Assembly (NCBI RefSeq): GCF_014696435.1
Contig: NZ_JACJQG010000017.1
Coordinates: 62,001-126,000 of the forward strand
Reading direction: 5' to 3'
Origin: Calothrix anomala FACHB-343
Lineage (GTDB): Bacteria; Cyanobacteriota; Cyanobacteriia; Cyanobacteriales; Nostocaceae
DNA: 64,000 bases
Shown here one piece after another: positions 11,903 through 20,626 of the stretch (its first letter is position 1; each line of letters begins with the position of its first letter). The notes below the pieces were generated by a model. That model made no database searches, was not told the DNA's origin, and saw nothing but the letters and a program-made list of their open reading frames with translations. The position numbers and the translations under genes are program-made.

Positions 11903-11956
11903 GACGCGATTAATCGCGTCTCTGCCCAATGCCCAATGCCCAATGCCCAATGCCCC
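11903..11956. repeat. GACGCGATTAATCGCGTC palindrome (copy 2) and CCCAATG heptamer array
   Basis: A perfect 18-base palindrome lies at 11903-11920. Four to five tandem CCCAATG heptamers follow at 11924-11956. Both belong to families repeated elsewhere in the window. Confidence 0.85.
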
Positions 11957-11961
11957 ATTCC

Positions 11962-12687
11962 CTATTTCCTTACTTCACTTTTTTCTGTTAGTTCTTGGGG
12001 TGCTTCAATTTCTGTACGTTTGGAAAATCCCCAAGCTAAGATAAGACCGATCGCGGTAATCATTAACCATTCTGGTGGGACTAGGCTATCGTTCACTACT
12101 TTTAATAAGAGACGCAAACCGACAAAGGCGACTGTAATATAGCCTGCGTCTTCTAAGTTTGCAAATTCATCTAACCAGCGAATGAATAACTCGGCCATGA
12201 AGCGCAGGGTAATAATGCCTATAGTTGCGCCGGTGAGGACTAACCATCTTTCTTGGGAAACGGCGATCGCAGTTGTAACGCTATCTAAAGAAAATGCTAA
12301 ATCTGTAAAGGCAATTACTGGTATTGCTTGCCACAAGGAATTAAACCGCGGCCCGTGATGGTGATTTTCTTCATCTGTTTCTTGGGATGTGAAATGTTGG
12401 AATACTAGCCACAGTAGGTAAGCCGCACCCAGTAGTTCAAATTGCCAGAAATCTTGTACCCAAGTAGCGGTGAGGATTAATGTAATCCGTAGCACATAGG
12501 CAACTACCAAACCAAAATTTAGGGCTTGACGCTCAAGCTTTTTATCTTCTAATCCTTGGGCGATCGCAGCGAGGGCGATCGCATTATCAGCAGATAGCAC
12601 CGCTTCTAGAAAAACCAGGATTAGCAAAACTATGGGAGCTTCAACGCTAAAGTGAAAATGAAGATAATCAAAAATTTTGTCTAGCAT
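11962..12687 (-). CDS. TerC family integral membrane protein
   Basis: Seven-helix membrane protein of 241 residues. The TerC family is linked to metal ion handling (Mn2+ export and tellurium resistance) and, in phototrophs, to thylakoid membrane biogenesis. The conserved acidic intramembrane motifs are visible: LEAVLSADNAIALAAIA near residue 28-44 and FTDLAFSLDSVTTAIAVS near 121-138. These Asp-containing motifs are typical of the family. The length and hydrophobic pattern are normal. Which TerC subtype it is cannot be said. Confidence 0.9.
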   Translation of the reverse strand: MLDKIFDYLHFHFSVEAPIVLLILVFLEAVLSADNAIALAAIAQGLEDKKLERQALNFGLVVAYVLRITLILTATWVQDFWQFELLGAAYLLWLVFQHFTSQETDEENHHHGPRFNSLWQAIPVIAFTDLAFSLDSVTTAIAVSQERWLVLTGATIGIITLRFMAELFIRWLDEFANLEDAGYITVAFVGLRLLLKVVNDSLVPPEWLMITAIGLILAWGFSKRTEIEAPQELTEKSEVRK

Positions 12688-13062
12688 TCCAAGTATCTCA
12701 AGCAGGGAAAATTAAAAATTAACAGCAAAGTGCGAATTTCATCTTCAAAAGCGCAACAATTTGCTACCTTATATTCAGCTTAACTTGGCTGTAGTCGATT
12801 CAAAAGACTCTAGCATTGACGCCATTACAGGTCAGGTAGGGTCTGTTGAGTGTAGCATGACACATTAGCAGTCTTAACATTTTCTTAAAAAAACTCCTCA
12901 TAAATCAAGGAGAAAAATACCTAAATGTATCTCAAGTCTCTTGACAAATAGGCTTTGATGGGTTTTGAAAATTTTGGGTAATGAGAGCGATCGCTATTCT
13001 TTCTTTAGCGTTACAGATTGCTTTTAAAATGGGAAAATGAGCCGAAAATATGGTAATAGTCT
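12688..13062. other. Spacer between terC and the toxin-antitoxin pair
   Basis: Non-coding, AT-rich, with one HIP1 site near 12988. It carries the promoters of the divergent terC gene and the parD-like gene. No repeat or RNA was seen. Confidence 0.5.
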
Positions 13063-13332
13063 ATGAATATTTCCTTAACAACCGAGCTTGAGCAGTTCAT
13101 TCAAAGTCAGGTTGCAACTGGTAAATACGCCTCATCTGAGGAAGTGATTCTTGCTGGTATCAGACTTTTAGAAGAACGAGAACGCATTTACAAAGGTCGG
13201 TTTGAGGAACTGCAAAGAGAAATTATGATTGGGATTGAAGCCTCTGAGCGTGGAGAGGTTGTTGATGGAGAAACAGTTTTTAGGCATATTAGCGAAAAGC
13301 TACAGCAGCGTCGTCAACAGGCAGGTGAATGA
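13063..13332 (+). CDS. ParD-like antitoxin (CopG/RHH type)
   Basis: 89-residue protein with the N-terminal ribbon-helix-helix of ParD antitoxins: ISLTTELEQFIQSQVATG, then YASSEEVILAGIRLLEERE. The variable C-terminal tail is the part expected to wrap the toxin. It overlaps the following toxin gene by four bases (ATGA), the standard translational coupling of type II modules. Such proteins bind and neutralise the partner and repress their own operon. The pair lies just outside the left copy of the 412-base repeat that brackets the STAND cassette. Confidence 0.88.
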   Translation: MNISLTTELEQFIQSQVATGKYASSEEVILAGIRLLEERERIYKGRFEELQREIMIGIEASERGEVVDGETVFRHISEKLQQRRQQAGE

Positions 13333-13628
13333 GTAATATTTGCAAGTTTACGGCTCCAGGGAGTCGAGATATTGAGAGTATTATTGACTTAATTGCTGAT
13401 AACAGTAGTTTCGATGCAGCAGAGCGCTTTCTCAAAAAAATAAATGATAAGTGTAAAAATTTAGCAAATTTTCCCAGTATGGGGCGTAAAAGAGATGAAC
13501 TTTTCCCTTCTCTGCGCAGTTTTCCTGTTGATGATTATTTGATATTTTATCGTCAGATTCCAGAAGGAATTGAAGTTGTGCGGGTAGTAAGTGGCTACCG
13601 TGATTTAGAGACGTTGTTTTCAGAATAG
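13329..13628 (+). CDS. ParE/RelE-superfamily toxin
   Basis: 99-residue toxin partner of the preceding ParD-like protein. The family pattern is clear: APGSRDIESIIDLIADNSS, FLKKINDKCKNLANFPSMGRKRDELFPSLRSFPVDDYLIFYR (given in pieces of the family profile), and the C-terminal strand GIEVVRVVSGYRDLE. The conserved P-S-M-G-R and Y-x-I-F-Y-R elements are intact, so it looks functional. ParE members usually poison gyrase and RelE members cleave mRNA; sequence inspection favours ParE but does not prove the target. Confidence 0.87.
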   Translation: MSNICKFTAPGSRDIESIIDLIADNSSFDAAERFLKKINDKCKNLANFPSMGRKRDELFPSLRSFPVDDYLIFYRQIPEGIEVVRVVSGYRDLETLFSE

Positions 13629-13698
13629 GCTGTTACATAAAGGCGATGTCTAACGACAAGCTGCTTTGCTGTTACGCTTTCTGCTTCGCGAGATTGGG

Positions 13699-14110
13699 CG
13701 ATCGCAAAAAACGAAAAAGCGTAGTTACATAGCAGTTGATTGTCAGACATGGCAATTTTTGCGCCAGCAATATACTTTTTCACTTGCGGAAAACACCAAA
13801 ATGAGTGCGTGATTTACCGAAATGAGTAAGTGATATGGCTTTTTACTTGCGGAAAACACTAAAATGAGTGCGCGATTTACCGAAATGAGTAAGCGATATG
13901 GCTTAATGAGTAGGTGAAATGGTATTTTACTTGCGGAAAACACAATAATGAGAAAGCGAAAAGGCTTAATGAGTAGGTGAAATGGCTTTTTGCTTACTTA
14001 AAATAGGAAAATGGGTACTTGATTGAGATAAATGAGAAAGCGATCGCCTTTTTTGTTTACACAAAATATAAAAATGACTACTGAATATGTGTAAATGATA
14101 AAGCTGGCGC
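13699..14110. repeat. Left copy of the 412-base direct repeat bracketing the STAND cassette
   Basis: This segment matches 20751-21162 in the same orientation and over the same length, with scattered substitutions. The last 362 bases (from 13749) are the most alike. Inside are about five degenerate units of 62-64 bases that start at T-runs near 13776, 13840, 13924, 13987 and 14049. The second unit carries a 20-base extension. Recurrent motifs are TTGCGGAAAACAC, AAAATGAGTG and GATTTACCGAAATGAG. No reading frame of note crosses it. Confidence 0.85.
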
Positions 14111-14202
14111 TTTTTGACTAAGCAATCAGCCTTGTCTTTTACCTAAAACATCTATAGGCTGAAATAGCTCTTTATAACTCAATACGGTTCAGTTAAGGAT
14201 TC

Positions 14203-14283
14203 CTATAGGTTGGGTTTCACTTCGTTCAACCCAACAAAGCGCCGAAAATGTTGGGTTTCGTCCCTCAACCCAACCTACACCAA
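14203..14283. repeat. Nested AACCCAAC hairpin repeat
   Basis: The segment contains GGTTGGGTT and its complement AACCCAACC several times, forming two alternative hairpins. A related copy lies at about 21266-21323, after the right copy of the direct repeat. This is a dispersed cyanobacterial palindrome type; its function is unknown. Confidence 0.6.
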
Positions 14284-14335
14284 ATCAGTTTTTTGAGGCT
14301 AACTGAACCATATTGCTTTATAACTACTATGCTGG

Positions 14336-14500
14336 CTAGTTATTCTGCTTCACAAAATATTCTTTTGCTTTTGCCTCTGGATTAATGTCTAATTGAAGGT
14401 TCCATTCCTTAGCCTGTTTGAATTTGGCAACTGCTTTATCAAATTTACTGACGCTGGCTAACTTCTCACCTTGGGTAACTAAAGTTGGTGCTGCTGCCAT
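14336..14500 (-). pseudogene. Detached C-terminal tail of the WD40/STAND protein (frameshifted)
   Basis: A 54-codon frame that overlaps the last 35 bases of the WD40 gene in another phase. Its product contains LVTQGEKLASVSKFDKAVAK and then FKQAKEWNLQLDINPEAKA, the TPR-like tail found at the C-termini of many cyanobacterial WD40 proteins. The WD40 gene itself ends in a short unrelated tail (NGSSTNFSYPR). I infer a frameshift near 14500-14520 that cut the tail off. Its own ATG at 14500 could allow separate translation, so it may also be a small gene. Confidence 0.55.
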
Positions 14501-17500
14501 TAGGTATAGATTTATTTCGGCATAGTTGTAATTCTGCTAAAGTCTCAGAATGATTAGTTAGATTATCTTGCAACCAATTGCACCCCAAAACCACAAGATT
14601 ATCTAAATCCAAATCCCACAGAATTATCGTTTTGTCAGCACTAGCAGAAGCGATGGTTTTACCGTCGGGGGAGAAGCTGACGCTATTAACCCTATCACTA
14701 TGACCTTTAAAGGTTTTGAGTTCTTTGCCTTCCAAATTCCAGAGTTTGATGGTGTTGTCACCACTGGAGGAAATAATAGTCTTGCGGTAGCTGATGCTAT
14801 TAACCCTATCACTATGACCTTTGAAGGTTTTGAGTTCTTTGCCTTCCAAATTCCAGAGTTTGATGGTGTTGTCACCACTGGAGGAAACAATAGTTTTGCC
14901 GTCGGGAGAGAAGTTGACGCTATCAACCCCACGCCTATGACCTTTGAAGGTTTTGAGTTCTTTGCCTTCCAAATTCCAGAGTTTGATGGTGTTGTCACCA
15001 CTAGCAGAAACAATAGTCTTGCCGTCGGGAGAAAAGCTGACGCTATAAACAGAAGTGCTATGCCCTTTGAAGGTTTTGAGTTCTTTGCCTTCCAAATTCC
15101 AGAGTTTGATGGTGTTGTCACCACTAGCAGAAACAATAGTCTTGCTGTCAGGAGAGAATTTTACGCTAGAAACCCAATCGCTATGCCCTCTAAAAGTTTT
15201 AAGTTCTTTGCCTACCAAATTCCAGAGAATAACCGTGTTGTCACGGCTGGCGGAAGCGATGGCCTTACCGTCTGGGGAGAAGCTGACGCTAAAAACTGAA
15301 TCGCTATGCCCTTTGAATGTTTTGAGTTCTTTGCCTTCCAAATTCCAGAGTTTGATAGTCTTGTCACCACTAGCAGAAGCAATGGTTTTGCCATCGGGGG
15401 AGAAGCTGACGCTATAAACAGAAGCGCTATGCCCTTTGAATGTTTTGAGTTCTTTGCCTTCCAAACTCCAGAGTTTGATAGTCCCGTCACCACTAGCAGA
15501 AGCAATGGTTTTACCATCGGGGGAGAAGCTGACGCTATAAACATCAGCCCTATGACCTTTAAAGGTTTTGATTCCTATACCTCTTACCCCATATACTGCT
15601 TGCTGCAATGCCACTATAACTTGAGTTTTGGTATCTGGTGGTAGTAAAAATTTTGGTGTTTGTTGCAGTTTCCCTGCTGCTTTTAAACTTGCAATTAAAG
15701 CGTCTGTATCTTGTTCTGAAGCAAACAATGCTTCACTAGAGGTACTGAGAACGTTAATTTGGGAATTGATATTAGCAATAAATGATTGCAAGCCGAATAT
15801 CCCTGTTAAAATTGTTAATGTTGTCAAGCCCAAACCTCCTATATAAGCTTCGCGCAATCGCCGTTTTAAAACTTGGTTGAGTTTCGCTTCTACTAATTTG
15901 TTCTGTTCGTTTAGACTTTTTAATAAGCTTTCAAATTCTGCCAGTAATTCAGCATCCCTTTGTTGGCGAATAAAAGCCACAAGATAATCATGAACTAGCT
16001 GATAGCGGTCAGCAGGCGATTGGGGAATTAAAAATACTACCCCTGATGTAACTAAAATCTCTAATACTAAATCTAATTTATCTGCTTCGGCTGCTAAAGC
16101 TGCCGCTAATTCAGCTTTAGTTTTTAAAGGGCGCGTATTGTTTTCATCTGTCAGCAAATACAAAACTAACTGGGCTGCACGTTCATTTTCTGCACCACAG
16201 TCTTTAACTATTGCATCTAAAAATCGCTCAACTAATTTATCTTTCGGGCCACTTTGCTGATATTTCTCCAATGTTATGATATTTTCTGCTTGCAATTGTG
16301 CCCCAACAACTTGCAACTCAATTGGGCGGACTTCCTGCAATTCCCCTGCTAAATCCCTAACTAATTCATCTATTAGTACTGGCTCTAAATAAAAAGACCT
16401 TTCTGTTAAATCTTGAATAACTACTTTAGCTGCTGAGGGTGTGAAATTACCAAAAGCATAGCGAAATTTTTTATTAAGAATATCCTGTTCCGTAACTCCC
16501 AGGTTCGTCAGGCGATCGCACTCTAATAAATAATGTAAATAATCTTCCCGCAGTGATAATATTACCTTCACATAAGGTAAATGAAAATCATCTAAACAAG
16601 AATGTAAAAAATCCCAAAACTTTTTGCGCTCAACAGGGTTAGGACAATTAAAGAAAAATTCTTCAAACTGGTCAAAAATTAAAACAGTCACCAAATTACG
16701 CTCAACATTTCCCCGCAATTCCTCAATAATCCCCCCCTGTCCCCCTTCTCTTACCCCCCTCCCTGCTTGCGGGGAGGGGCTGGGGGTGGGGTACAACAAC
16801 CTCCCCAACTCTCCCACCCAATCCGTATAAACCTGCACCACCACAGGCAAAATATTCCGCCCATCAAATACAGTAATTTGATGCAATGCTGGTAATAATC
16901 CCGCCGTTAATAAAGAACTTTTACCAACGCCAGATTGTCCATGAATCACAATCAATTTTTGGTCATCGCGGCTAATGCGTTCAATTAATTTATCAACATC
17001 ATATTTGCGCCCAGAAGCAACTATTTCTTGGGCTATAGTTCCGGCTTCAGACTCTATCCCTAAAACAGAGTTATTTAATTCATCTGCGCTCACTAAAGCC
17101 GGATGAATTACTTGTTTTTGAGACTGCAATCTACCCGCACCAATAAAAGCCCGTAAACCATATTGCTGTTCAATAGAACTTTGTTCTTGTTTGAGATGAA
17201 ATGCTGCTAAATATTGATGTTGTTCAAAATATAATTTTCTTACTTCTTCTAATATGCGAATATATAATTTAGGATTATACTCAGGCTTACATTGACTTTT
17301 CGCAACTTCTAAATCATTGAGTGCTGCTTGCACTTGTCCCAGATGGCGTTTACTTTGAGCTAATAATAATAAATGCCAACTTCTATAATATTGACTCGCC
17401 CAATTATTCTCTAGTTGAGAAGCTTGGGCAATTTTATTAATAGCTATTTCTGCATATTCTTGGGCTTGTTTCCATTGGAATTTAGCCAGCGCTACCTCAG

Positions 17501-18593
17501 ACAAAACAGCATAAGCATTAGCTAATCTAATCGGTTGGTAATATTTGCTGTGTAAGACAATAGCATCCTTAGCCAGTTTTTCTAGCCTATCCCACTCTCC
17601 CAATTGTTGCAGAACTTCCCCCAAGGAATTGATAAAATTAGCTGCTAAATCGGGACGATTGGCTTTTTGCAATCTTTTAATACATCGCTGATAATAATTG
17701 CGGGCGCAGCGACAAGCTTTGTCATATTCTGCACGATGTAAAACTGCATATCTACGCCACCACAACCCAAGATGAAAGAGTATACAGGCTTGCTTTTCTA
17801 AATTGCTTTGAATTAACTCTGCTGCTTCCTGGTTGTGAACTTCATCAATATATTGCTGCCACCAAAATGCTAAACTCTGTTTATAAAGTTGGCGCGATCG
17901 CTCCATCTCATTTTTGCCATAAGCATCACGCCCTAAAATAAAATGCTGGCTGGCGGCTATTTCTGGTTGTTCGCACCCACGCTTTTTTAATTCCTCTAAT
18001 GCAGATTCAATTTCAAAGCGTTTCCCTGCTCCCATTTCTAAATGCAGCGCTGAATTATCGAGAAATTGATCCGCTCCGGCTGCTAAGATTTTTGTGAAAG
18101 CTTCCTCTGCTTCTTGGTGGAGAAAATTGAATAATTCTTCAGTAGCGATCGCTAATCGAATCGGTACAGCAGCATAAGTATAAAAATCAGGCGCTAATCT
18201 GATCAATTTTTGCAGCACTAAATCATTAATCCACAACACCAAGGGAAAAGGAAAGTCATGCAAAAAATCATTGCGCAACCGATTAATACAAACCAGAAAA
18301 TCATCTAACTTATGTACTGACTCAATCCCAAATACCATGACAGCATTTGGTTGTGCCGTACCAACTTCTGCTGTCATCACAGAATAAAGATTATTAGCAG
18401 ACTTTGGCAGATTAATTGCCAATATATCCAACTGAGAACGCTCTCGGACTTGAGCTAATATCTGTTCTTGAATCCCTGCATAATTGCAGCGCAATAAAAT
18501 TAACGAAAATCGCCCTTGAGCATTGGCAATAGCTCGAATTAAAGTAGAGAGCGATCGCTCATTTTGAGCATTAATATCATCTGGGTTTGTCAT
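14466..18593 (-). CDS. STAND NTPase with TPR-like middle, transmembrane helix and eight WD40 repeats
   Basis: 1375-residue multidomain protein. Residues 1-170 resemble a degenerate ATPase fold without a P-loop. Residues 200-480 are helical TPR-like repeats. Residues 505-880 are an nSTAND-type NTPase with Walker A GQSGVGKS (552-559) and Walker B VLIFDQFEE (637-645). A single hydrophobic helix lies near 917-940. Residues 1010-1335 hold eight 41-residue WD40 repeats (14591-15566), a full propeller plus one. The repeats are almost identical except around the residues after each GH; repeat 7 has lost three residues. A G/C-rich repeat is inserted in frame at residues 601-621. The start codon lies in a TGACAAA heptamer array. 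STAND-WD40 proteins are NLR-like sensors in bacteria and fungi; a conflict or defence role is inference. Confidence 0.85.
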   Translation of the reverse strand: MTNPDDINAQNERSLSTLIRAIANAQGRFSLILLRCNYAGIQEQILAQVRERSQLDILAINLPKSANNLYSVMTAEVGTAQPNAVMVFGIESVHKLDDFLVCINRLRNDFLHDFPFPLVLWINDLVLQKLIRLAPDFYTYAAVPIRLAIATEELFNFLHQEAEEAFTKILAAGADQFLDNSALHLEMGAGKRFEIESALEELKKRGCEQPEIAASQHFILGRDAYGKNEMERSRQLYKQSLAFWWQQYIDEVHNQEAAELIQSNLEKQACILFHLGLWWRRYAVLHRAEYDKACRCARNYYQRCIKRLQKANRPDLAANFINSLGEVLQQLGEWDRLEKLAKDAIVLHSKYYQPIRLANAYAVLSEVALAKFQWKQAQEYAEIAINKIAQASQLENNWASQYYRSWHLLLLAQSKRHLGQVQAALNDLEVAKSQCKPEYNPKLYIRILEEVRKLYFEQHQYLAAFHLKQEQSSIEQQYGLRAFIGAGRLQSQKQVIHPALVSADELNNSVLGIESEAGTIAQEIVASGRKYDVDKLIERISRDDQKLIVIHGQSGVGKSSLLTAGLLPALHQITVFDGRNILPVVVQVYTDWVGELGRLLYPTPSPSPQAGRGVREGGQGGIIEELRGNVERNLVTVLIFDQFEEFFFNCPNPVERKKFWDFLHSCLDDFHLPYVKVILSLREDYLHYLLECDRLTNLGVTEQDILNKKFRYAFGNFTPSAAKVVIQDLTERSFYLEPVLIDELVRDLAGELQEVRPIELQVVGAQLQAENIITLEKYQQSGPKDKLVERFLDAIVKDCGAENERAAQLVLYLLTDENNTRPLKTKAELAAALAAEADKLDLVLEILVTSGVVFLIPQSPADRYQLVHDYLVAFIRQQRDAELLAEFESLLKSLNEQNKLVEAKLNQVLKRRLREAYIGGLGLTTLTILTGIFGLQSFIANINSQINVLSTSSEALFASEQDTDALIASLKAAGKLQQTPKFLLPPDTKTQVIVALQQAVYGVRGIGIKTFKGHRADVYSVSFSPDGKTIASASGDGTIKLWSLEGKELKTFKGHSASVYSVSFSPDGKTIASASGDKTIKLWNLEGKELKTFKGHSDSVFSVSFSPDGKAIASASRDNTVILWNLVGKELKTFRGHSDWVSSVKFSPDSKTIVSASGDNTIKLWNLEGKELKTFKGHSTSVYSVSFSPDGKTIVSASGDNTIKLWNLEGKELKTFKGHRRGVDSVNFSPDGKTIVSSSGDNTIKLWNLEGKELKTFKGHSDRVNSISYRKTIISSSGDNTIKLWNLEGKELKTFKGHSDRVNSVSFSPDGKTIASASADKTIILWDLDLDNLVVLGCNWLQDNLTNHSETLAELQLCRNKSIPNGSSTNFSYPR

Positions 18594-18633
18594 TTGTCAT
18601 TTGTCATTTGTCAGAGACGCGATTCATCGCGTC
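18587..18633. repeat. TTTGTCA heptamer array and palindrome copy 3
   Basis: Tandem heptamers at 18587-18613 contain the start codon of the STAND gene (read on the minus strand as ATGACAAA). The palindrome GACGCGATTCATCGCGTC follows at 18616-18633, with CCCATGC-type repeats to about 18690. These repeats fill the whole 98-base gap between the two cassette genes. Confidence 0.85.
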
Positions 18634-18691
18634 TGTACAATTGTCCTCCTTCCCTTGTCCCCATGCCCAATGCCCCATGCCCCATGCCCCA

Positions 18692-20002
18692 TCAAAACTG
18701 CTTTGCTTCCGCTAATACCGGATTTATCCCAAACCAACGCCCTTGTCGATCCTGATATTCAAAAACAAACAAACTGCGCAGTAAAAGTTGATAGTCTCCT
18801 TCACCACTGACGCTTTGTTTTTGCACTACTAACCGCAGTACTTCCCATTCATCATCAGTAATCGCTAATACCAAACCTTCGCGGTATTCGCGGATAGCAT
18901 TTTCTAAACATTCCCGCGATAAAGGTGGGTCTTCTACCTGAAGGCAGCTATAGAGAATGCCTAACAAGTTGCGCACGTGACCGCCACTAATGCGGCACAG
19001 TCTATCTAAAGTTTCTGGTGTATCAAATATTTCCGTAATTAAAGCTAACCTGTCATCAGGGTTTACTTCTGGAAAAGCTCTGGCTAACACCATCTGACGC
19101 AACAGTGCTAAACCTTCCTCATAGTCTCCCCCATCCCGTAGCTGTACGGGTACCATTGGTAAAATTTTAGGAGCCATCCCACCCCCCAAGCGATTTTTCA
19201 GCGCCTCAATTTCATTAGAGAACATCAACACCAAAGGAATCGTGTAAACCACATGACAATTGAGTTTGCGTAACTGTTCGCCCCGATCGACAAACAAATA
19301 TTCTGGTTGCGATCGCTCGCTGGTTTTCGCCCGTGGATCTATCCGATCCAAGTTATCAATAATTACTACCAGCCCATTTTTACCCTTAGCTTTGAGTTCC
19401 TGCTTGGCACGTTCGAGAACTTCTTGATTAATCGACTCTAAAATATTATTGGTGCGCGGTTCCAAGTATTGCCTTAAGCGGCTGCGTAATTTGGGGCTAT
19501 CTTTCGTTTTCGCCGTAATTTTAGCAATTTTCAACGGCAGAGAAATTTCTGCTTCAGCTTTTAACTCTATCGGCGTTTGCAAAAAATCGATAACTTCATT
19601 CAGCAGATTATTAAAATAACCAGGGCGAATTTTGATATTTACAGCTTCTAAACTTTCAGTTACCTGACGCGCGATCGCCAGCATAATATCTGTCACATCC
19701 ACATCAGCCATATCTAAGTCTTGGGTAGACTCAAAATACACCACATGAAAGTTTTGCTGCTTTAACTCCGCTTCCAGTCGCCGCAATTCCGTAGACTTTC
19801 CGCAACCAATATGTCCGGTAAACAACTGACAAGTCGGCTTATTAGGTGCAAGGCGGGTAATCGTGCGCCCCAGTGCTTCAATCACCTTTCCACCCCGCAC
19901 CGAGGCAAAATCAATATAATATTGCCGTTCCTCAGGATTTTCTAAGACTAAAGTTTTACTGGGGTTGCAACTGTCAAAAAATCTTTGTAAATCTAGTTTC
20001 AT
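18692..20002 (-). CDS. P-loop ATPase partner of the STAND/WD40 protein
   Basis: 436-residue soluble ATPase. Walker A is GHIGCGKST (63-71) and Walker B is LVVIIDNLDR (211-220), the order and spacing of AAA/STAND-type switch ATPases. The C-terminal half (320-430) looks like a winged-helix lid (ISGGHVRNLLGILYSC, then DDEWEVLRLVVQKQ). There is no signal peptide or membrane segment. It is upstream of and co-directional with the STAND/WD40 gene, 98 bases away, so the two probably form an operon. Pairs of this kind occur in other filamentous cyanobacteria, from memory. Its role is unknown; I infer that it acts as a partner or loader of the STAND protein. Confidence 0.75.
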   Translation of the reverse strand: MKLDLQRFFDSCNPSKTLVLENPEERQYYIDFASVRGGKVIEALGRTITRLAPNKPTCQLFTGHIGCGKSTELRRLEAELKQQNFHVVYFESTQDLDMADVDVTDIMLAIARQVTESLEAVNIKIRPGYFNNLLNEVIDFLQTPIELKAEAEISLPLKIAKITAKTKDSPKLRSRLRQYLEPRTNNILESINQEVLERAKQELKAKGKNGLVVIIDNLDRIDPRAKTSERSQPEYLFVDRGEQLRKLNCHVVYTIPLVLMFSNEIEALKNRLGGGMAPKILPMVPVQLRDGGDYEEGLALLRQMVLARAFPEVNPDDRLALITEIFDTPETLDRLCRISGGHVRNLLGILYSCLQVEDPPLSRECLENAIREYREGLVLAITDDEWEVLRLVVQKQSVSGEGDYQLLLRSLFVFEYQDRQGRWFGINPVLAEAKQF

Positions 20003-20207
20003 AAGGCAGATGGCAGAGGGCAGAGGGCAGAATGAGAGAGAGTTTTAAGTCTTTTTGTTACATAATTGGGTTATGAGGCTGACTTACTGAGTGTTTAAAC
20101 TAGATTTTATGATTAATCTGAGTTTTAAGTAAAATTATCAGCTATTTTTTCAGAATTTATACAAAATTGGGCATTGGGCATGGGTAACACTAGGTCATTT
20201 CAATTTG

Positions 20208-20392
20208 AAACAAGATTCTCTCGCTTACCCGATGTAGCGCCCGCAGGCTGGAAGCCACTGGCTCTCATTACAAAGCCCACAAAGGTGGGCTAAAGAATTC
20301 AGTCCACGTAGGTGGACTTTGTACGATTAGCCGCACCCTTGAGGGTGACGGCGGGATTTCGGGATAAGCGATGTTTTGATTTAAATGAAATA
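20208..20392. repeat. Palindrome-rich dispersed repeat
   Basis: The segment contains complementary words such as AAGCCCAC-AAA-GGTGGGCT and AGTCCACGTAGGTGGACT, forming two strong hairpins, plus CACCCTTGAGGGTG. It does not code for protein. It belongs to the widespread class of small non-autonomous repeats in cyanobacterial spacers. Confidence 0.6.
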
Positions 20393-20552
20393 AGGGACTT
20401 CCAAATAAAAAAATATACAACTATTTATTGTGGGGTGGGCGTCTCGCCCGCCCATAGTCAAAGGCGGGCAAGACTTCGGCGTGAGCGCTCAGTCGAACGC
20501 TGCCCACCCCACAAGATTGGATAATTTATTTCTTGGAAGTCCCTAAGTCCCT
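20390..20552. mobile_element. MITE-like element with GGGACTTCC ends, copy 1
   Basis: The element starts TAAGGGACTTCCAAATAAAA and ends ATTTCTTGGAAGTCCCTAA, so GGGACTTCC termini are inverted and TAA flanks both sides. The left end matches the complemented right end of the copy at 47118-47249 and the other ends match likewise, while the middles differ. The middle here is a G/C-rich inverted repeat (GGGGTGGGCG-type, with its complement before 20510). Confidence 0.7.
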
Positions 20553-20626
20553 AAGAACCTAAACAAATCCGCAAAAACTTGGGTGTCACTACCTTTTAGG
20601 TGTCTACATTCAATTACCCATATTTC

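Noticed and set aside
13776-14110. CRISPR array
   Set aside because: Units of ~63 bases are degenerate over their whole length, with no constant repeat and unique spacer pattern, and no cas genes are near.
14624-15644. Several 100-200-codon frames on both strands across the WD40 region
   Set aside because: They are shadows of the 123-base WD40 repeats, repeat the same words in other phases, and have no ribosome site or family signature.
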